Assembly (NCBI GenBank): GCA_944325005.1
Contig: CALUYO010000004.1
Location: forward strand, 124,001-188,000
Direction: 5' to 3'
Length of the DNA stretch: 64,000 nt
From: Candidatus Gastranaerophilales bacterium
GTDB lineage: Bacteria; Cyanobacteriota; Vampirovibrionia; Gastranaerophilales; Gastranaerophilaceae
Of this stretch, positions 27,575 to 38,129 are shown in pieces. Made by a program: the position numbers and the translations under genes. The first letter of the stretch is position 1. Every line of letters starts with the position of its first letter. Under the pieces are notes generated by a model, which was not told where the DNA came from, searched no databases, and was given only the letters and a program-made list of their open reading frames with translations.

Positions 27575-28960
27575 ATGGAAGAGAATAACGTTTTAAAAAA
27601 ATTTACTACAGCTCAATTTTTAAATTTTGCACTGGGATTTTTCGGACTTCAATTTGCATGGCAGATGAGAATTATTTTGTCGGGACCGGTAACTGAAGGG
27701 CTTGGGGCATCGCCGTTATTATACGGACTTATATGGCTTGCAGGACCATTTACCGGTATGGTTGTTCAGCCGTTAGTAGGTGCATTGAGTGACAAAACCG
27801 TATCTCCATTCGGCAGAAGGCGTCCATATTTACTTGGGGGCGCTTTACTGGCTTCTATTGCGTTATGGATTTTCCCTAATTCAGAAACTGTTACTGAATT
27901 TTTGCATAATTTTACGGGTATAAATCTTCCTCCGTTAACAGCTCTTTTTATTGCCGCAATTATGATATGGATTATTGATGCTTGCGTGAATGTAGCTCAG
28001 GGACCTTACAGAGCTCTTGTTCCTGATGTTGTTCCGGAGGAGCAATATTCAATTGCAAATTCTTATATAAGCCTTGCAATAGGACTTGGTTCTGTTGTTG
28101 CTGCCGGTACTGCACCGTTTTTAAAATGGGCTTTCGGCTATCAAATGTCTATAAATGCACAGTTTTATATGGCTGCCCTTGCATTTACTCTGGGTATGAT
28201 ATGGACTTGTATGACTGTTAAAGAACATAATTCAAGAAAAGAAATGATTAAAGAGGTTGCAACTGCAGAGATAAGTGAAACAGGTTTCTGGGATTCTTTA
28301 AAAAACTTTTTTGCTCTTTCTCCGGAAGTAGGTAAGATTTGTTTAATGCAGTTTTTTACCTGGATTGGCACTATGTGTATGATGATTTTCTTTACACAAT
28401 ATGCTGTTCATACAATTTATTTTGTACCTGATTTAACAACTGTTTCTGATTCAACCGTTGAGCAGTTTACGCAGGCAACCTTGAACGGGACAAATTTTTC
28501 TTCTGTATGTTTTGCAGTTTTTAATCTTGTATGTTTTTTAGTTGCTATACCTATAGGTGTTCTTTCTGCCAAATATACAAATAAAAAAGTTCATATAATT
28601 TCATTAATTTCCATGGTGCTTGCATATCTTGGAATGGCATTTACTAAAAATCCGAAAGCGGTTGCAGCACTTATGGGATTGTCAGGTATCGGATGGGCAA
28701 GTATTTGTGCACTTCCTTTTGCGATGCTTTCGCAGTTTATAAAAAAAGGTACGGAAGGCTCTGTTATGGGAATTTTTAATATATTTATTGCCGGACCTCA
28801 GGTCTTTGTATGTACTCTTGTTGCCTGGTTTATTTCAAAATGCTCTTTTACAATGGGTTCAGACTATATAAATTACCACTGGGAATATGCATTTATAATT
28901 GGCGCGGCTTGTCTGGCTGCGGCGGCAGTTATTACAAACACTGTTAAGGAAAAATGCTGA
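27575..28960 (+). CDS. MFS sugar transporter (GPH/SLC45-like)
   Basis: The 461-residue protein has about 12 membrane helices and the signature of proton- or cation-linked disaccharide carriers: GLGASPLLYGLIWLAGPFTG, then QPLVGALSDKTVSPFGRRRP (loop 2-3), and PYRALVPDVVPEEQ. Maltose or sucrose is a likely class of substrate, but it cannot be fixed from sequence. The start at 27575 follows TTGGGGAGATATTTA; a longer TTG-initiated frame was rejected. The radical SAM gene overlaps its stop. Confidence 0.85.
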   Translation: MEENNVLKKFTTAQFLNFALGFFGLQFAWQMRIILSGPVTEGLGASPLLYGLIWLAGPFTGMVVQPLVGALSDKTVSPFGRRRPYLLGGALLASIALWIFPNSETVTEFLHNFTGINLPPLTALFIAAIMIWIIDACVNVAQGPYRALVPDVVPEEQYSIANSYISLAIGLGSVVAAGTAPFLKWAFGYQMSINAQFYMAALAFTLGMIWTCMTVKEHNSRKEMIKEVATAEISETGFWDSLKNFFALSPEVGKICLMQFFTWIGTMCMMIFFTQYAVHTIYFVPDLTTVSDSTVEQFTQATLNGTNFSSVCFAVFNLVCFLVAIPIGVLSAKYTNKKVHIISLISMVLAYLGMAFTKNPKAVAALMGLSGIGWASICALPFAMLSQFIKKGTEGSVMGIFNIFIAGPQVFVCTLVAWFISKCSFTMGSDYINYHWEYAFIIGAACLAAAAVITNTVKEKC

Positions 28961-30354
28961 TGAAAAAGAAAATTCTATTAATATATCCGCCGTCTCCTGT
29001 ATTAAACAGAGAAGATCGCTGTCAACAGCCGACAAGAGATTTGATTGTAATTCCTCCTCTTCCGCCTACAGACTTAATGTACCTTGCTGCAGTTGCGGAG
29101 AAAGAGGGGCTTGAGGCAAAAATTCGGGATTACAGTCAGGGGGGCGATTTTGAAGCTGATTTAAAAGAATTTAAACCGGATTATCTTCTTGTTAATATTG
29201 CAACTCCGACTTTAGAACATGATTTGGAAGCTGTAAAAAAGGCAAAAGAAATTTGTCCGGATATTACAACTATCGCAAAAGGCGCTGCTTTTTTAGCTTT
29301 AGCAGAGAGAATAATTTCTGAACACGACGAATTGGATTTTGGAATTCTTGGTGAGGCTGAGATTACTCTAAAAGAAATTTTTAATGGTATTCCAAAGGAT
29401 CATGTGCTTGGAATTTATTATAAAGAAAACGGTGAGGTTAAGTTTACGGGGGTAAGACCGTTTATTGAGGATTTGGACTCTCTACCTTTTCCTGCAAGAC
29501 ATCTGGTTGATAATAATATATACAGACGTCCGGATAACAATAAAGTTCAGGCAACAATTAAAGTATCTCGCGGCTGTCCTTTTCATTGTTTTTTTTGCCT
29601 TGCAACTCCTGTGTCGGGGGCCAAAGTCAGACGCAGAACCCCTGAAAATATTGTTGCGGAAATAAGAGAATGCGTTGAAAAATATAACATAAAGAATTTT
29701 TTATTCTGGTCAGATATATTTAACCTTGACAAAGACTGGACTATGAAATTATGTAAGGCAATAATTGACAGCGGGCTTAAAATAATCTGGTCTGCAAATA
29801 CAAGGGCCGATACCGCGGATTTAGAAATGGCAGAAATGATGTACAAATCCGGTTGTCGTCTTGTAAGTATAGGTGTTGAAAGCGGTTCTCAGTATATGCT
29901 TGAAAAAATGGGTAAAAAGATTACATTGAATGATGTGCGTCGTACCGTAAAAGTATTTAAAAAGGCTAAAATAAGAATTTATAATTATTTTGTAATCGGG
30001 CTTCCATGGGAAACGGAAGAAACCGTGGAAGAAACAATAAAATTTGCAATAGAGTTAGATAGTGATTTTATAAGTTTTTATACTGCAACTCCGCTTCCGG
30101 GGTCAACATTTTATGATTACGCTGAGGAACATAATTTATTTGATAAAGAAACATCTTTTGAGAATGCTTATTATTATCCGGCTGTAAATACCCATTATAT
30201 GAACAGAGAAAGAGTGTTTGAACTTCACAAATCAGCAATAAAGCGTTTTTACTTGAGACCTCTGTATATACTGAAAATGTTATCAAGAATTCGTTCTTTA
30301 GTTGAAGTTAAAAACTATTTTATTGCAGGGATGAATGTACTTCTTCGAAAATAG
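28960..30354 (+). CDS. B12-binding domain radical SAM protein
   Basis: The 464-residue protein has an N-terminal Rossmann-like B12-binding domain (MKKKILLIYPPSP ... IPPLPPTDLMYLAAVAEKEG) and a radical SAM barrel with the cluster motif CPFHCFFC near residue 207. GVESGSQYMLEKMGK and GLPWETEETVEETIKF are typical later motifs. Relatives do methylations or ring rearrangements, for example in hopanoid, bacteriochlorophyll or lipid modification; the substrate is unknown. The B12 domain lacks a clear DxHxxG, so cobalamin may be bound base-on or not at all. It is coupled to the MFS gene by TGATG. Confidence 0.85.
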   Translation: MKKKILLIYPPSPVLNREDRCQQPTRDLIVIPPLPPTDLMYLAAVAEKEGLEAKIRDYSQGGDFEADLKEFKPDYLLVNIATPTLEHDLEAVKKAKEICPDITTIAKGAAFLALAERIISEHDELDFGILGEAEITLKEIFNGIPKDHVLGIYYKENGEVKFTGVRPFIEDLDSLPFPARHLVDNNIYRRPDNNKVQATIKVSRGCPFHCFFCLATPVSGAKVRRRTPENIVAEIRECVEKYNIKNFLFWSDIFNLDKDWTMKLCKAIIDSGLKIIWSANTRADTADLEMAEMMYKSGCRLVSIGVESGSQYMLEKMGKKITLNDVRRTVKVFKKAKIRIYNYFVIGLPWETEETVEETIKFAIELDSDFISFYTATPLPGSTFYDYAEEHNLFDKETSFENAYYYPAVNTHYMNRERVFELHKSAIKRFYLRPLYILKMLSRIRSLVEVKNYFIAGMNVLLRK

Positions 30355-30395
30355 TATTGAAAATTGTAGTTATATCCTTTATAATATTATATAGA

Positions 30396-30461
30396 AAGGA
30401 GTTAGTTATGAAAAGTTTATTTGTTTCAAGTTTTCGGGGGGGGGGCGCTTAGTAGCTTCTT
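30396..30461 (+). promoter_or_regulatory. G10 element, copy 5 (pilin 5 leader)
   Basis: SD AAGGAGTT (30396-30403), ATG 30408, ten Gs at 30436-30445. The G10 frame reads MKSLFVSSFRGGGA and stops at TAG 30450. AGCTTCTT (30454-30461) can pair with AAGGAGTT over eight bases, two of them G-U. A TATAAT box at about 30380 lies a short distance upstream, giving a very short 5' UTR. Confidence 0.7.
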
Positions 30462-31156
30462 CCATTTGTTACAACAACTTTGGTAAGATTTTTGTGTCGG
30501 GTCAAGCGGCACGCTTAGGGTTTACTTTAGCTGAGGTTCTTGTAACTCTGGGCATAATCGGCGTAGTCTCAGCAATGACCGTTCCGACTTTAATGCAAAA
30601 TCATCAGCGAAAAACCTATGTTACACAGCTGCATAAAGTATATAACGAGCTTAATCAGGTATTACTTCAATATCAAACAGACAGAAATGCAATTAATTTA
30701 TTTGAAGCAGGTCTAAGCAGTCAACAGTCTGTATATGATATGGTTACAAATTATATGAAAGTTATATCTTCATGTAATACTGTGACTGAACCATGTTTTC
30801 CAAGTGCTTCTTATAAACTTATTAGTGGAACAGATGTAAATAAGGGTGATCTTGATACGGCGCAGAAATCATTTGTACTTGCAGACGGAACTTCTATACG
30901 AATTAAATATGGTAATACAGGTAATGTGTTACTTTTTTGTCTTGTTGATACAAATGGCCTAAAGGGCCCGAATATACTCGGCCGTGATGCATTTATTATG
31001 TATGTTTATAAAAATGGATTGATAGATGATGGAGTTTATACCGGAGGCTATAATGCTCCTCTGACTAAGGAACAAAGAGAAGAGTTAAATTGCGAAACTA
31101 CAATTAACGGTTGTTTTGGAAGATTACTTAATGATAATTGGGAAATGAATTATTAG
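30408..31156 (+). CDS. Prepilin-type protein 5, out of frame at G10
   Basis: A -1 shift in the G run (or 11 or 8 Gs) joins the ATG at 30408 to the body, giving a long leader (RLVASS ... GKIFVSGQAARLG) before FTLAEVLVTLGIIG. Without the shift the body can start only at a GTG (30494) that has no SD. The mature part has CNTVTEPCF, then TNGLKGPNILGRDAFIMY, then CETTINGCFGRLLNDNWEMNY. Two Cys pairs suggest disulfides. Its leader resembles that of pilin 8. A strong terminator follows. Confidence 0.85.
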
Positions 31157-31198
31157 AATAAAATAAAGCCTCTGAAAATACAGAGGCTTTATTTTATT
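31157..31198. terminator. Bidirectional terminator after pilin 5
   Basis: AATAAAATAAAGCCTCTG and its exact inverse form an 18-base stem with a 6-base loop, with A/T-rich ends giving a T run on either strand. It serves pilin 5 and the convergent gene ending at 31223. Confidence 0.92.
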
Positions 31199-31222
31199 TA
31201 TGAAATGATTATGACTAAACTT

Positions 31223-31843
31223 TTAATTTAATATGAAACCGCCTTTATCAGCATTTTGTAAATTTTCCCCGTCAATTTTTGCTCTGAGGTTTTTAATATA
31301 TTTATAAACATAATCTCTTGGTAAATCAAGTAATGCTGCTAAATCTTTTGCATATACTATTTTACCTTTATTAGCGGCGAAGTGGTCAAATACTTTTTGT
31401 TCTCTGTCTGTAAGAGCTTTTTTAAATACAATTCTGACTTCATCTCTTAAAGATGCTGCAGACTTAGCTGTTTCTGTTTTTTTAGAAGATTTTGCGTTTG
31501 TTTTCTTTACAGCTGCTTTTTTTACATTTTTTTGCTTTGCAGTATGTTCAGCTGTTTCATCTTCTGTGTGAAGTTTATGGATAGAGAAAGGACTTGGTGC
31601 AATATCTCTTTCGATATCATATCCTCTTTCAGCTATAGAGCTTAATCTTTCTGCATGAGTTTGTTTCCATTCTCCTTCATTAGAAACAACAGGTTTCCCT
31701 TTTAAAACTATGTCTATTAAATCATTTGTAGGCTTAGTCTCTTCTATTTTCTTCCCTAATCTGGCAGCGTATTCTTCTAATGTAATCTTTTCTAATGAGC
31801 TTCTCCATTGCTTAATCTCTTCCTTGCTCAAATATTCAGACAT
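31223..31843 (-). CDS. Winged-helix protein with Lys/Ala-rich linker
   Basis: The 206-residue protein has an N-terminal helical part, a Lys/Ala/Thr-rich basic linker (about 102-130) and a C-terminal winged helix: ALTDREQKVFDHFAANKGKIVYAKDLAALLDLPRDYVYKYIKNLRAKI, similar to the DNA-binding domain of OmpR-type regulators. It is probably DNA-binding. No receiver domain is present. Upstream (31932-31955) lies ACGTAA ... TTACGT, a possible operator. Function unknown. Confidence 0.65.
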   Translation of the reverse strand: MSEYLSKEEIKQWRSSLEKITLEEYAARLGKKIEETKPTNDLIDIVLKGKPVVSNEGEWKQTHAERLSSIAERGYDIERDIAPSPFSIHKLHTEDETAEHTAKQKNVKKAAVKKTNAKSSKKTETAKSAASLRDEVRIVFKKALTDREQKVFDHFAANKGKIVYAKDLAALLDLPRDYVYKYIKNLRAKIDGENLQNADKGGFILN

Positions 31844-31985
31844 TCATTAATCTCCTATAAACTATAATATGTGTCTCTGTACATTTTCTAATGTAGCATA
31901 AACCATGCCCGCTGACGCAAAATGTTTCATAACGTAAATTTTTATTTAATTACGTAACAATAATGGTATATAAATAGGATATTAT

Positions 31986-32657
31986 CTAATATAAAACACC
32001 GGAATCAAGTATTTTTTGAACTTCTTTATTCATAATAGAATGAATTTCTTCAACAGTTTTTGTTCCGTCGATACTGATAAATTTATAAGCTGACTTCATG
32101 TTTTCATATTGTTCAAGGCATTTATTCTGATAAATTTCGAAACTTTTGTAAAAATCTGTTGAAAAGCCGACATCCCTTCCGCTTTCATAGTAATTTAAGC
32201 CTGTTGTTCCTATTATTCTTTTTAAAAGTATATCAACAGGCATATCAAGATAAAATATTAAATCCGGTTCGGGGGCATAATCATAAAGATTTTTAACCCA
32301 TTCGATATCCTGTCCTCTGACAACATCCCTTGCAAGGGCAGTATAATAATATCTATCCAGAAGAACTATAAAGCCTGATTTTAATGCGGGAATAATCTGG
32401 TTTTCCAGCCTATCAGCGAAATCTGCAGCATACAAAAGGCTATATGTTGTGGCATTAAGCAGGTTTCTTTCTTTTGCATCATCAATAACGTTTGCAATAA
32501 GTCTTGATGTTTTCCATTCAGATACCATAACTCCGTATGATTGTGCCTGAATTGACTTTTTTAAAAGTTCAAGCTGCGTGGATTTGCCGGAACCGTCTGT
32601 CCCTTCTATAACAATAAGCAAACCTTCATATCCGTGTTTTGTTTTAAATTGCGTCAT
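31986..32657 (-). CDS. Thymidylate kinase-like protein B
   Basis: The 223-residue protein has a P-loop EGTDGSGKST near residue 18, the DR motif LLDRYYYTALARDVVRG near 99 and a partial LID. It resembles bacterial thymidylate kinase (dTMP to dTDP) but the Y/R-rich stretch and long C-terminus differ from Tmk proper. It is the downstream half of a tandem pair; its start overlaps the stop of its paralogue. It could phosphorylate another nucleotide or act in a heterodimer. Confidence 0.75.
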   Translation of the reverse strand: MTQFKTKHGYEGLLIVIEGTDGSGKSTQLELLKKSIQAQSYGVMVSEWKTSRLIANVIDDAKERNLLNATTYSLLYAADFADRLENQIIPALKSGFIVLLDRYYYTALARDVVRGQDIEWVKNLYDYAPEPDLIFYLDMPVDILLKRIIGTTGLNYYESGRDVGFSTDFYKSFEIYQNKCLEQYENMKSAYKFISIDGTKTVEEIHSIMNKEVQKILDSGVLY

Positions 32658-33331
32658 TATAAGTTTACTCCTTTGCCTGCAAGAACATCCTTTAGCATAT
32701 TCCTTATCATAACCTGTTTTGAATGAATGGAATCCATCGCATCAAGTCTAACAAGTCCGAATTCTTCGACCATTTTTTGATATTCTTTAATAACCCGTCC
32801 CTGAAATATCATATAACTTTCATAAGGGTCATTGCTTAATTTCAAATCCATACCTGCTTCATAGAATTTTGGAGCACGGTTTGCACAAATTCTTTCCATT
32901 GAATGTTTCGGATCAATATCAAAATATATTGCAAGATCCGGTTTTATTGCAAAGCTGTAAACATTCCTAACCCAATTAGGATCCACACCTCTTGCGACAT
33001 CCCTTGCAAAAGCTGTATAGGCGTATCTGTCGGCAAGAACAATAAAGCCTGCTTTAAGCGCCGGGTCTATAACCTGCTTAAGTCTGTCTGCGAAATCTAC
33101 AGCGTGCAAAAGTGAAAAAGTTCTTGGAGAAAGCATATTTTTTTTCTTTGCAAGTTTTGTTGTTTGGCTGATTAATTCGGAAGAATTCCACTCAGTAAAA
33201 ATCACGTCCTGTCCTGTAGCCTTCAGCCAATCTCTTAAAAGCGCGAGCTGTGTGGATTTGCCGGAACCGTCAATACCTTCCACACAAACAAGTGTTCCTT
33301 TGTAATTATGTTTTTCAGTTAATCTGGACAA
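32657..33331 (-). CDS. Thymidylate kinase-like protein A
   Basis: The 224-residue protein has P-loop EGIDGSGKST near 19 and LADRYAYTAFARDVARG near 99, and aligns along its length with the gene just downstream. Tandem duplication is the simplest origin. Which copy provides dTMP kinase activity cannot be told. The pair follows the YhaM-like gene by 3 bases and so shares a nucleic-acid-metabolism transcript with it. Confidence 0.78.
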   Translation of the reverse strand: MSRLTEKHNYKGTLVCVEGIDGSGKSTQLALLRDWLKATGQDVIFTEWNSSELISQTTKLAKKKNMLSPRTFSLLHAVDFADRLKQVIDPALKAGFIVLADRYAYTAFARDVARGVDPNWVRNVYSFAIKPDLAIYFDIDPKHSMERICANRAPKFYEAGMDLKLSNDPYESYMIFQGRVIKEYQKMVEEFGLVRLDAMDSIHSKQVMIRNMLKDVLAGKGVNL

Positions 33332-33334
33332 ATT

Positions 33335-34177
33335 TTATACTCCTTTTTCTTCTAAGAGGTGAACATTAATTTTTCCGAATTTAGCTGACAGATTGTCTAT
33401 AATATGTATGAAATACAATTCAGGCTCTAAATCTTTCTGGTCAAGGTCGATTATAGCTCCCCAGTCGCTTCTCCCGTGGTGAGCGGCTATCATTCTTGCA
33501 ATCTCTTTAAAGCCGTTGTTCATACAGATTGAAAATCCGTATTGAGAATGAGTAAGCCATTCTTTTCTGAAATTTTCATCATAATCTATCAAGCCTGTTT
33601 CTGTATCAATTGTATATTCAAAAATTTTGCCTATATCATGCAGAATGCAGGCTGCAAGTATATTATCGCGGTTAAATTTATAATCAGATAAATCCATATT
33701 AATTTCAGCATATTTCAGACATTCAAGAATATGAACCATCAGTCCGCCTATGTAGTTGTGGTGCATAAGTTTTGCTGCCGGCATAATTTTAATTTTTTCT
33801 TTGTGTTCGGTGAAAAATCTTACAAGGAACTGATTTAATTTTTCATTTTGAATTTTGTCAAAATATGAAGTTAGTTCTGCGTAAACTTTTTCTCTTTCTT
33901 TTTCGTCAAGTCCTGTTTTTGCCTCTTTCACTACGGATAGAGCAGATACAAGGCAGTTATTAAATTTTTCATTGAACGAAGCAGAAACTATTCTTACAAT
34001 ATTGCCAGTCCTAAAAACTTTGCTGTCAAAGCGGTTAAGCGTTTCTTCCCAGAGAATACAGTTTAAAAGCGAGCCGTCCTCAAGATTTTTCAATTGAAGC
34101 TTGCCCATTTTTGTGCCTGCTTTTGTGTCGCCTACCGAGAATATTACAACTTCATAATCCGTATCTGTACTGAACAT
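33335..34177 (-). CDS. YhaM-like 3'-5' exonuclease (OB fold plus HD domain)
   Basis: The 280-residue protein has an N-terminal OB domain (VGDTKAGTKMGKLQLKN) and an HD phosphohydrolase domain with HNYIGGLMVHILECLKYA, CILHDIGKIFEY and AAHHGRSDWGA. This order is that of YhaM, a Firmicute RNA/DNA 3' exonuclease. It is slightly shorter than B. subtilis YhaM. Only 2 bases separate it from ilvC upstream. Confidence 0.87.
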   Translation of the reverse strand: MFSTDTDYEVVIFSVGDTKAGTKMGKLQLKNLEDGSLLNCILWEETLNRFDSKVFRTGNIVRIVSASFNEKFNNCLVSALSVVKEAKTGLDEKEREKVYAELTSYFDKIQNEKLNQFLVRFFTEHKEKIKIMPAAKLMHHNYIGGLMVHILECLKYAEINMDLSDYKFNRDNILAACILHDIGKIFEYTIDTETGLIDYDENFRKEWLTHSQYGFSICMNNGFKEIARMIAAHHGRSDWGAIIDLDQKDLEPELYFIHIIDNLSAKFGKINVHLLEEKGV

Positions 34178-34179
34178 TT

Positions 34180-35265
<1,086 letters not shown>

Positions 35266-35302
35266 TTAGAAAATTTGTTATAATTGAAAGTAGTATAAAG
35301 AA

Positions 35303-35364
35303 AGGAGCCAAAATGAACGAAAAGTTATATGAAAGCCGCGGGGGGGGGGCGTTTTAGAGCTCCT
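35303..35364 (+). promoter_or_regulatory. G10 element, copy 6 (mini-ORF upstream of pilin 6)
   Basis: SD AGGAGC (35303-35308), ATG 35313, ten Gs at 35340-35349. The G10 frame reads MNEKLYESRGGGAF and stops at TAG 35355. GCTCCT (35359-35364) is the exact complement of the SD. If the run is shifted by -1, the frame stays open to a TGA that overlaps the pilin 6 start as ATGA at 35452, which would couple translation. Here the element does not need to supply the pilin start. Confidence 0.7.
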
Positions 35365-35382
35365 GCAGCGCATTTTCAAGGG

Positions 35383-35410
35383 TTGCAAAATTCCAAAAAA
35401 CTGTTATAAT
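35383..35410 (+). promoter_or_regulatory. Promoter of pilin 6
   Basis: TTGCAA (35383-35388), 16 bases, then TATAAT (35405-35410). The same arrangement recurs before pilin 7. It lies downstream of the G10 mini-ORF and about 40 bases before the pilin ATG, so pilin 6 can be made without reading through the G run. Confidence 0.65.
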
Positions 35411-35451
35411 AGTGATATATATATATTCACATTAATGATGGAGATTTTGGA

Positions 35452-36099
35452 ATGAAAAAAGCGTTTACACTTGCAGAAGTATTGGTAACTTTGGGAATAA
35501 TCGGCGTAGTGTCGGCAATGACCGTCCCAACTTTGATGCAGAATTACCAGCGTCAGAGTTATGTAACCCAGCTGCATAAGGTCTATAACGAGTTTGCACA
35601 GGCGTTAACCCAATACCAGACAGACAGAAATGCAGTAAATTTAACAGAAGCTGGTTTAAATTCTCAGGCAAATTTAAATTCCTTTATAACAAGCTATTTT
35701 AGAGTTGTCCAAACCTGCTCGAATTCTTTGACACCTTGTTTTTTGGAGCAAACATCTTATAAAGCATTAAACGGAACGGCTTTACCAGCTCATTATACTG
35801 TTACAAATGCTTATGTTTTGGCAAGCGGGGCATCTGTAAGATTTTTATATGCTAAAGAAGGAGAAAAAGTTGGGAATATAATGGTTGATATCAACGGTCA
35901 AAAAGGTCCGAATATTCTTGGCAGGGATTTATTTACTATAGGTGTATATAATAATGGTATAATGGATGAGAATGGCACATCTGCCCCTTTAACAGAAGAT
36001 GCAAGAAATACTTTGTATAACAACGGCTGTTCTACCGGAGCAACTGCCTGGGGATGTTTTGGAAAGATTCTTAATGATAACTGGGAAATGACTTATTAA
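35452..36099 (+). CDS. Prepilin-type protein 6
   Basis: The 215-residue protein starts MKKA directly before FTLAEVLVTLGIIG, so the leader is only four residues with Ala at the cleavage site. The SD is TGGAG, 8 bases before the ATG. The body follows the family: NYQRQSYVTQLHKVYNE, CSNSLTPCF, NGQKGPNILGRDLFTIGVYNNG and the closing CFGKILNDNWEMTY, with an extra CSTGATAWGC loop. It is in one unbroken frame. Closest relative here is pilin 7. It converges with and overlaps the next gene by 4 bases. Confidence 0.93.
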   Translation: MKKAFTLAEVLVTLGIIGVVSAMTVPTLMQNYQRQSYVTQLHKVYNEFAQALTQYQTDRNAVNLTEAGLNSQANLNSFITSYFRVVQTCSNSLTPCFLEQTSYKALNGTALPAHYTVTNAYVLASGASVRFLYAKEGEKVGNIMVDINGQKGPNILGRDLFTIGVYNNGIMDENGTSAPLTEDARNTLYNNGCSTGATAWGCFGKILNDNWEMTY

Positions 36100-37082
36100 T
36101 TTGAGGCAAGTCCGTTTTCTCCGAATAAAAAAACCTGTAAGGCATTTTCTGTTTGTTTTACCGGTTTATAGAAATCCTTAATAAGCACGCATTGTGTTTG
36201 GATACAATTTAAATTTCGTTCATGCAGATATTTTTCAAGAATATCTGCATTTTTTGTGTATTGACGGTGTTTCAGAAAAGCATAAAATTTAGTTTTTCTT
36301 CTGGAGATTTCCCCTAGTGCAAAATTTATGATTTCATCGTAAGGGACATTGTAGCCGTCATTTAATGACATATCAATAATAAAGTTATTATTGTCGCTGG
36401 TTGTTATTGAAAGGTATGCAATAATTCTGTGATTAGACGGTTCTTCCAGCACGTATCTATTCTTGTAAAAATTCGTCATTCCTGCAAAAAACGGATCTTT
36501 ATATTCTTCCTTTGACCTTTCCAGTGATGGTTTATATAAGTTTTGCAGTTCGCTGTTATAAAGCTTTGCTATTGCGTCTGCATCTGAGTTCTGGCAATAC
36601 CTGAAATTTGCTTTTTTATCGGTAGGCGGTATGAAATTATCAAGTTTCCATAGGTTTTCATAACTGCATTGTCTAAAACCGCATCCTTGCATAAACAGAT
36701 TTAATAACTCATCATGAGAAATGTCTACGCATACAGCGAATGAAACAGCACCTTTGGCTCCGTATCTTGCAATAACAAATTCTACAAGCTGTTTTCCGGC
36801 TTCATACAGATTTTGTTTAAATATAAGTCGTGTGATATTAATTTTATAAGGATTTCCGCTTGTAGGAACAATTGTTATAAGTCCTAGTATTTCATTATCT
36901 TCAAGTAAAATGAAAGATTCCGGCAGAAATTTATATTTTAATGGCAGAATAGCATGAAGCATTATAAAGGCTTCGACATTTAAGGCTTTAGTGTATTTAT
37001 TGCCGTCGTCTGAGCCTAAGTAAGAAATCATTTTTTTGATTTTAGGTGCATCAAAACAATTTAATCTTCTTATGACTGCCAT
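36096..37082 (-). CDS. Tandem GNAT-like acyltransferase
   Basis: The 328-residue protein looks like two GNAT folds. The first spans about 1-140, with FILLEDNEILGLITIVP as the central strands. The second spans about 150-300, with FRYCQNSDADAIAKLYN at its start and HRIIAYLSITTS later. The acetyl-CoA loop is not canonical in either half, so activity is uncertain. No signal peptide. Starts 66 bases from the divergent dehydrogenase gene. Confidence 0.55.
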   Translation of the reverse strand: MAVIRRLNCFDAPKIKKMISYLGSDDGNKYTKALNVEAFIMLHAILPLKYKFLPESFILLEDNEILGLITIVPTSGNPYKINITRLIFKQNLYEAGKQLVEFVIARYGAKGAVSFAVCVDISHDELLNLFMQGCGFRQCSYENLWKLDNFIPPTDKKANFRYCQNSDADAIAKLYNSELQNLYKPSLERSKEEYKDPFFAGMTNFYKNRYVLEEPSNHRIIAYLSITTSDNNNFIIDMSLNDGYNVPYDEIINFALGEISRRKTKFYAFLKHRQYTKNADILEKYLHERNLNCIQTQCVLIKDFYKPVKQTENALQVFLFGENGLASN

Positions 37083-37148
37083 ATACTTATTATATAATTT
37101 ATTTTTAATCTTTTCAAGTTTGTGCTAAAATTTTTTACGAGGCGAGAT

Positions 37149-38129
37149 ATGAAAATAGCTGTAACTGATAATGAAAAAATTGTTGTGAAAGAGGTTGAAG
37201 ATTTAGTACTGGAGGGACGTAAAGGAGCAGTTGTAAAAGTAATAGGATGCGGGCTTTGCGGATCTGATATTGTCAAATTTGTTCATAAAAGCGTTAAGGA
37301 TGGAACAGTTTTAGGGCACGAAATTGTTGCAAAAATTATTGAAATAAATTCAGATACTAAATTTAAAACAGGTGATGTGATAGTTACATCGCATCATATT
37401 CCATGCGCTGAATGTGTATATTGCAGGCATGGTAATGTTTCTATGTGTGAACATTTTAAATCTACTAATATACGTCCGGGTGGCTTTTCCGAATATGTAT
37501 ATTTAAGCGAAGAACATCTGCAAAATGTTGCGCATAGAAAGCCTGATAATCTTACTGATATTGAAGCTTCTTTTTATGAGCCGCTGGGTTGTATCGTAAG
37601 AGCTGTAAAGCGTGCAAATTTGATGAATGGTGATAAAGCTCTTGTAGTTGGTCTTGGCTCTATCGGTATTTTATCGGCCCAGGCTTTAAAAGCTGGCGGG
37701 TATGATGTTACCGGATGCGACCTTCTGAAAGAAAGATGCGAATTTTTAAAATCTTTTGGTATTCAGGCCTGCGATGTCAGGGAGCTTCCGGAAACCTATA
37801 AGGCTGATTGTATTTTTATGACATCCGGTGCGGACAAAGCTGTTGATACAGCTCTTAAATATGTCAGAAACGGCGGAAAAATTCTTGTATTTTCAAGCAC
37901 TCCGCATGATGAAACTTCTTATCCTAATAATGAAATATATTATCGTGAACTGACTGTTCTGGGAAGTTATTCTCCTTCCCCTGAGGATTTGAGAACTTCT
38001 CTTTCGTTGTTGAAAGATGGTAAAGTCAGGGTTAACGGTATTTCAACAGAATATAAGCTGGATGATATTCAGAAAGCTTTTGATGATACTATGTCAAATA
38101 AAATAATGAAAGCGTATATAAAATTATGA
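37149..38129 (+). CDS. Zinc-dependent MDR dehydrogenase 1
   Basis: The 326-residue protein is a medium-chain dehydrogenase. It has the catalytic zinc site GCGLCGSDIV and GHEIVAK, the structural zinc cysteines CAECVYCRHGNVSMC and the NAD(P) loop VVGLGSIGILSAQ. Polyol or sugar alcohol dehydrogenases look like this; the substrate is not evident. The start at 37149 follows GAGGCGAGAT. It overlaps the second dehydrogenase by an ATGA-type junction, so the pair is one operon. Confidence 0.85.
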   Translation: MKIAVTDNEKIVVKEVEDLVLEGRKGAVVKVIGCGLCGSDIVKFVHKSVKDGTVLGHEIVAKIIEINSDTKFKTGDVIVTSHHIPCAECVYCRHGNVSMCEHFKSTNIRPGGFSEYVYLSEEHLQNVAHRKPDNLTDIEASFYEPLGCIVRAVKRANLMNGDKALVVGLGSIGILSAQALKAGGYDVTGCDLLKERCEFLKSFGIQACDVRELPETYKADCIFMTSGADKAVDTALKYVRNGGKILVFSSTPHDETSYPNNEIYYRELTVLGSYSPSPEDLRTSLSLLKDGKVRVNGISTEYKLDDIQKAFDDTMSNKIMKAYIKL

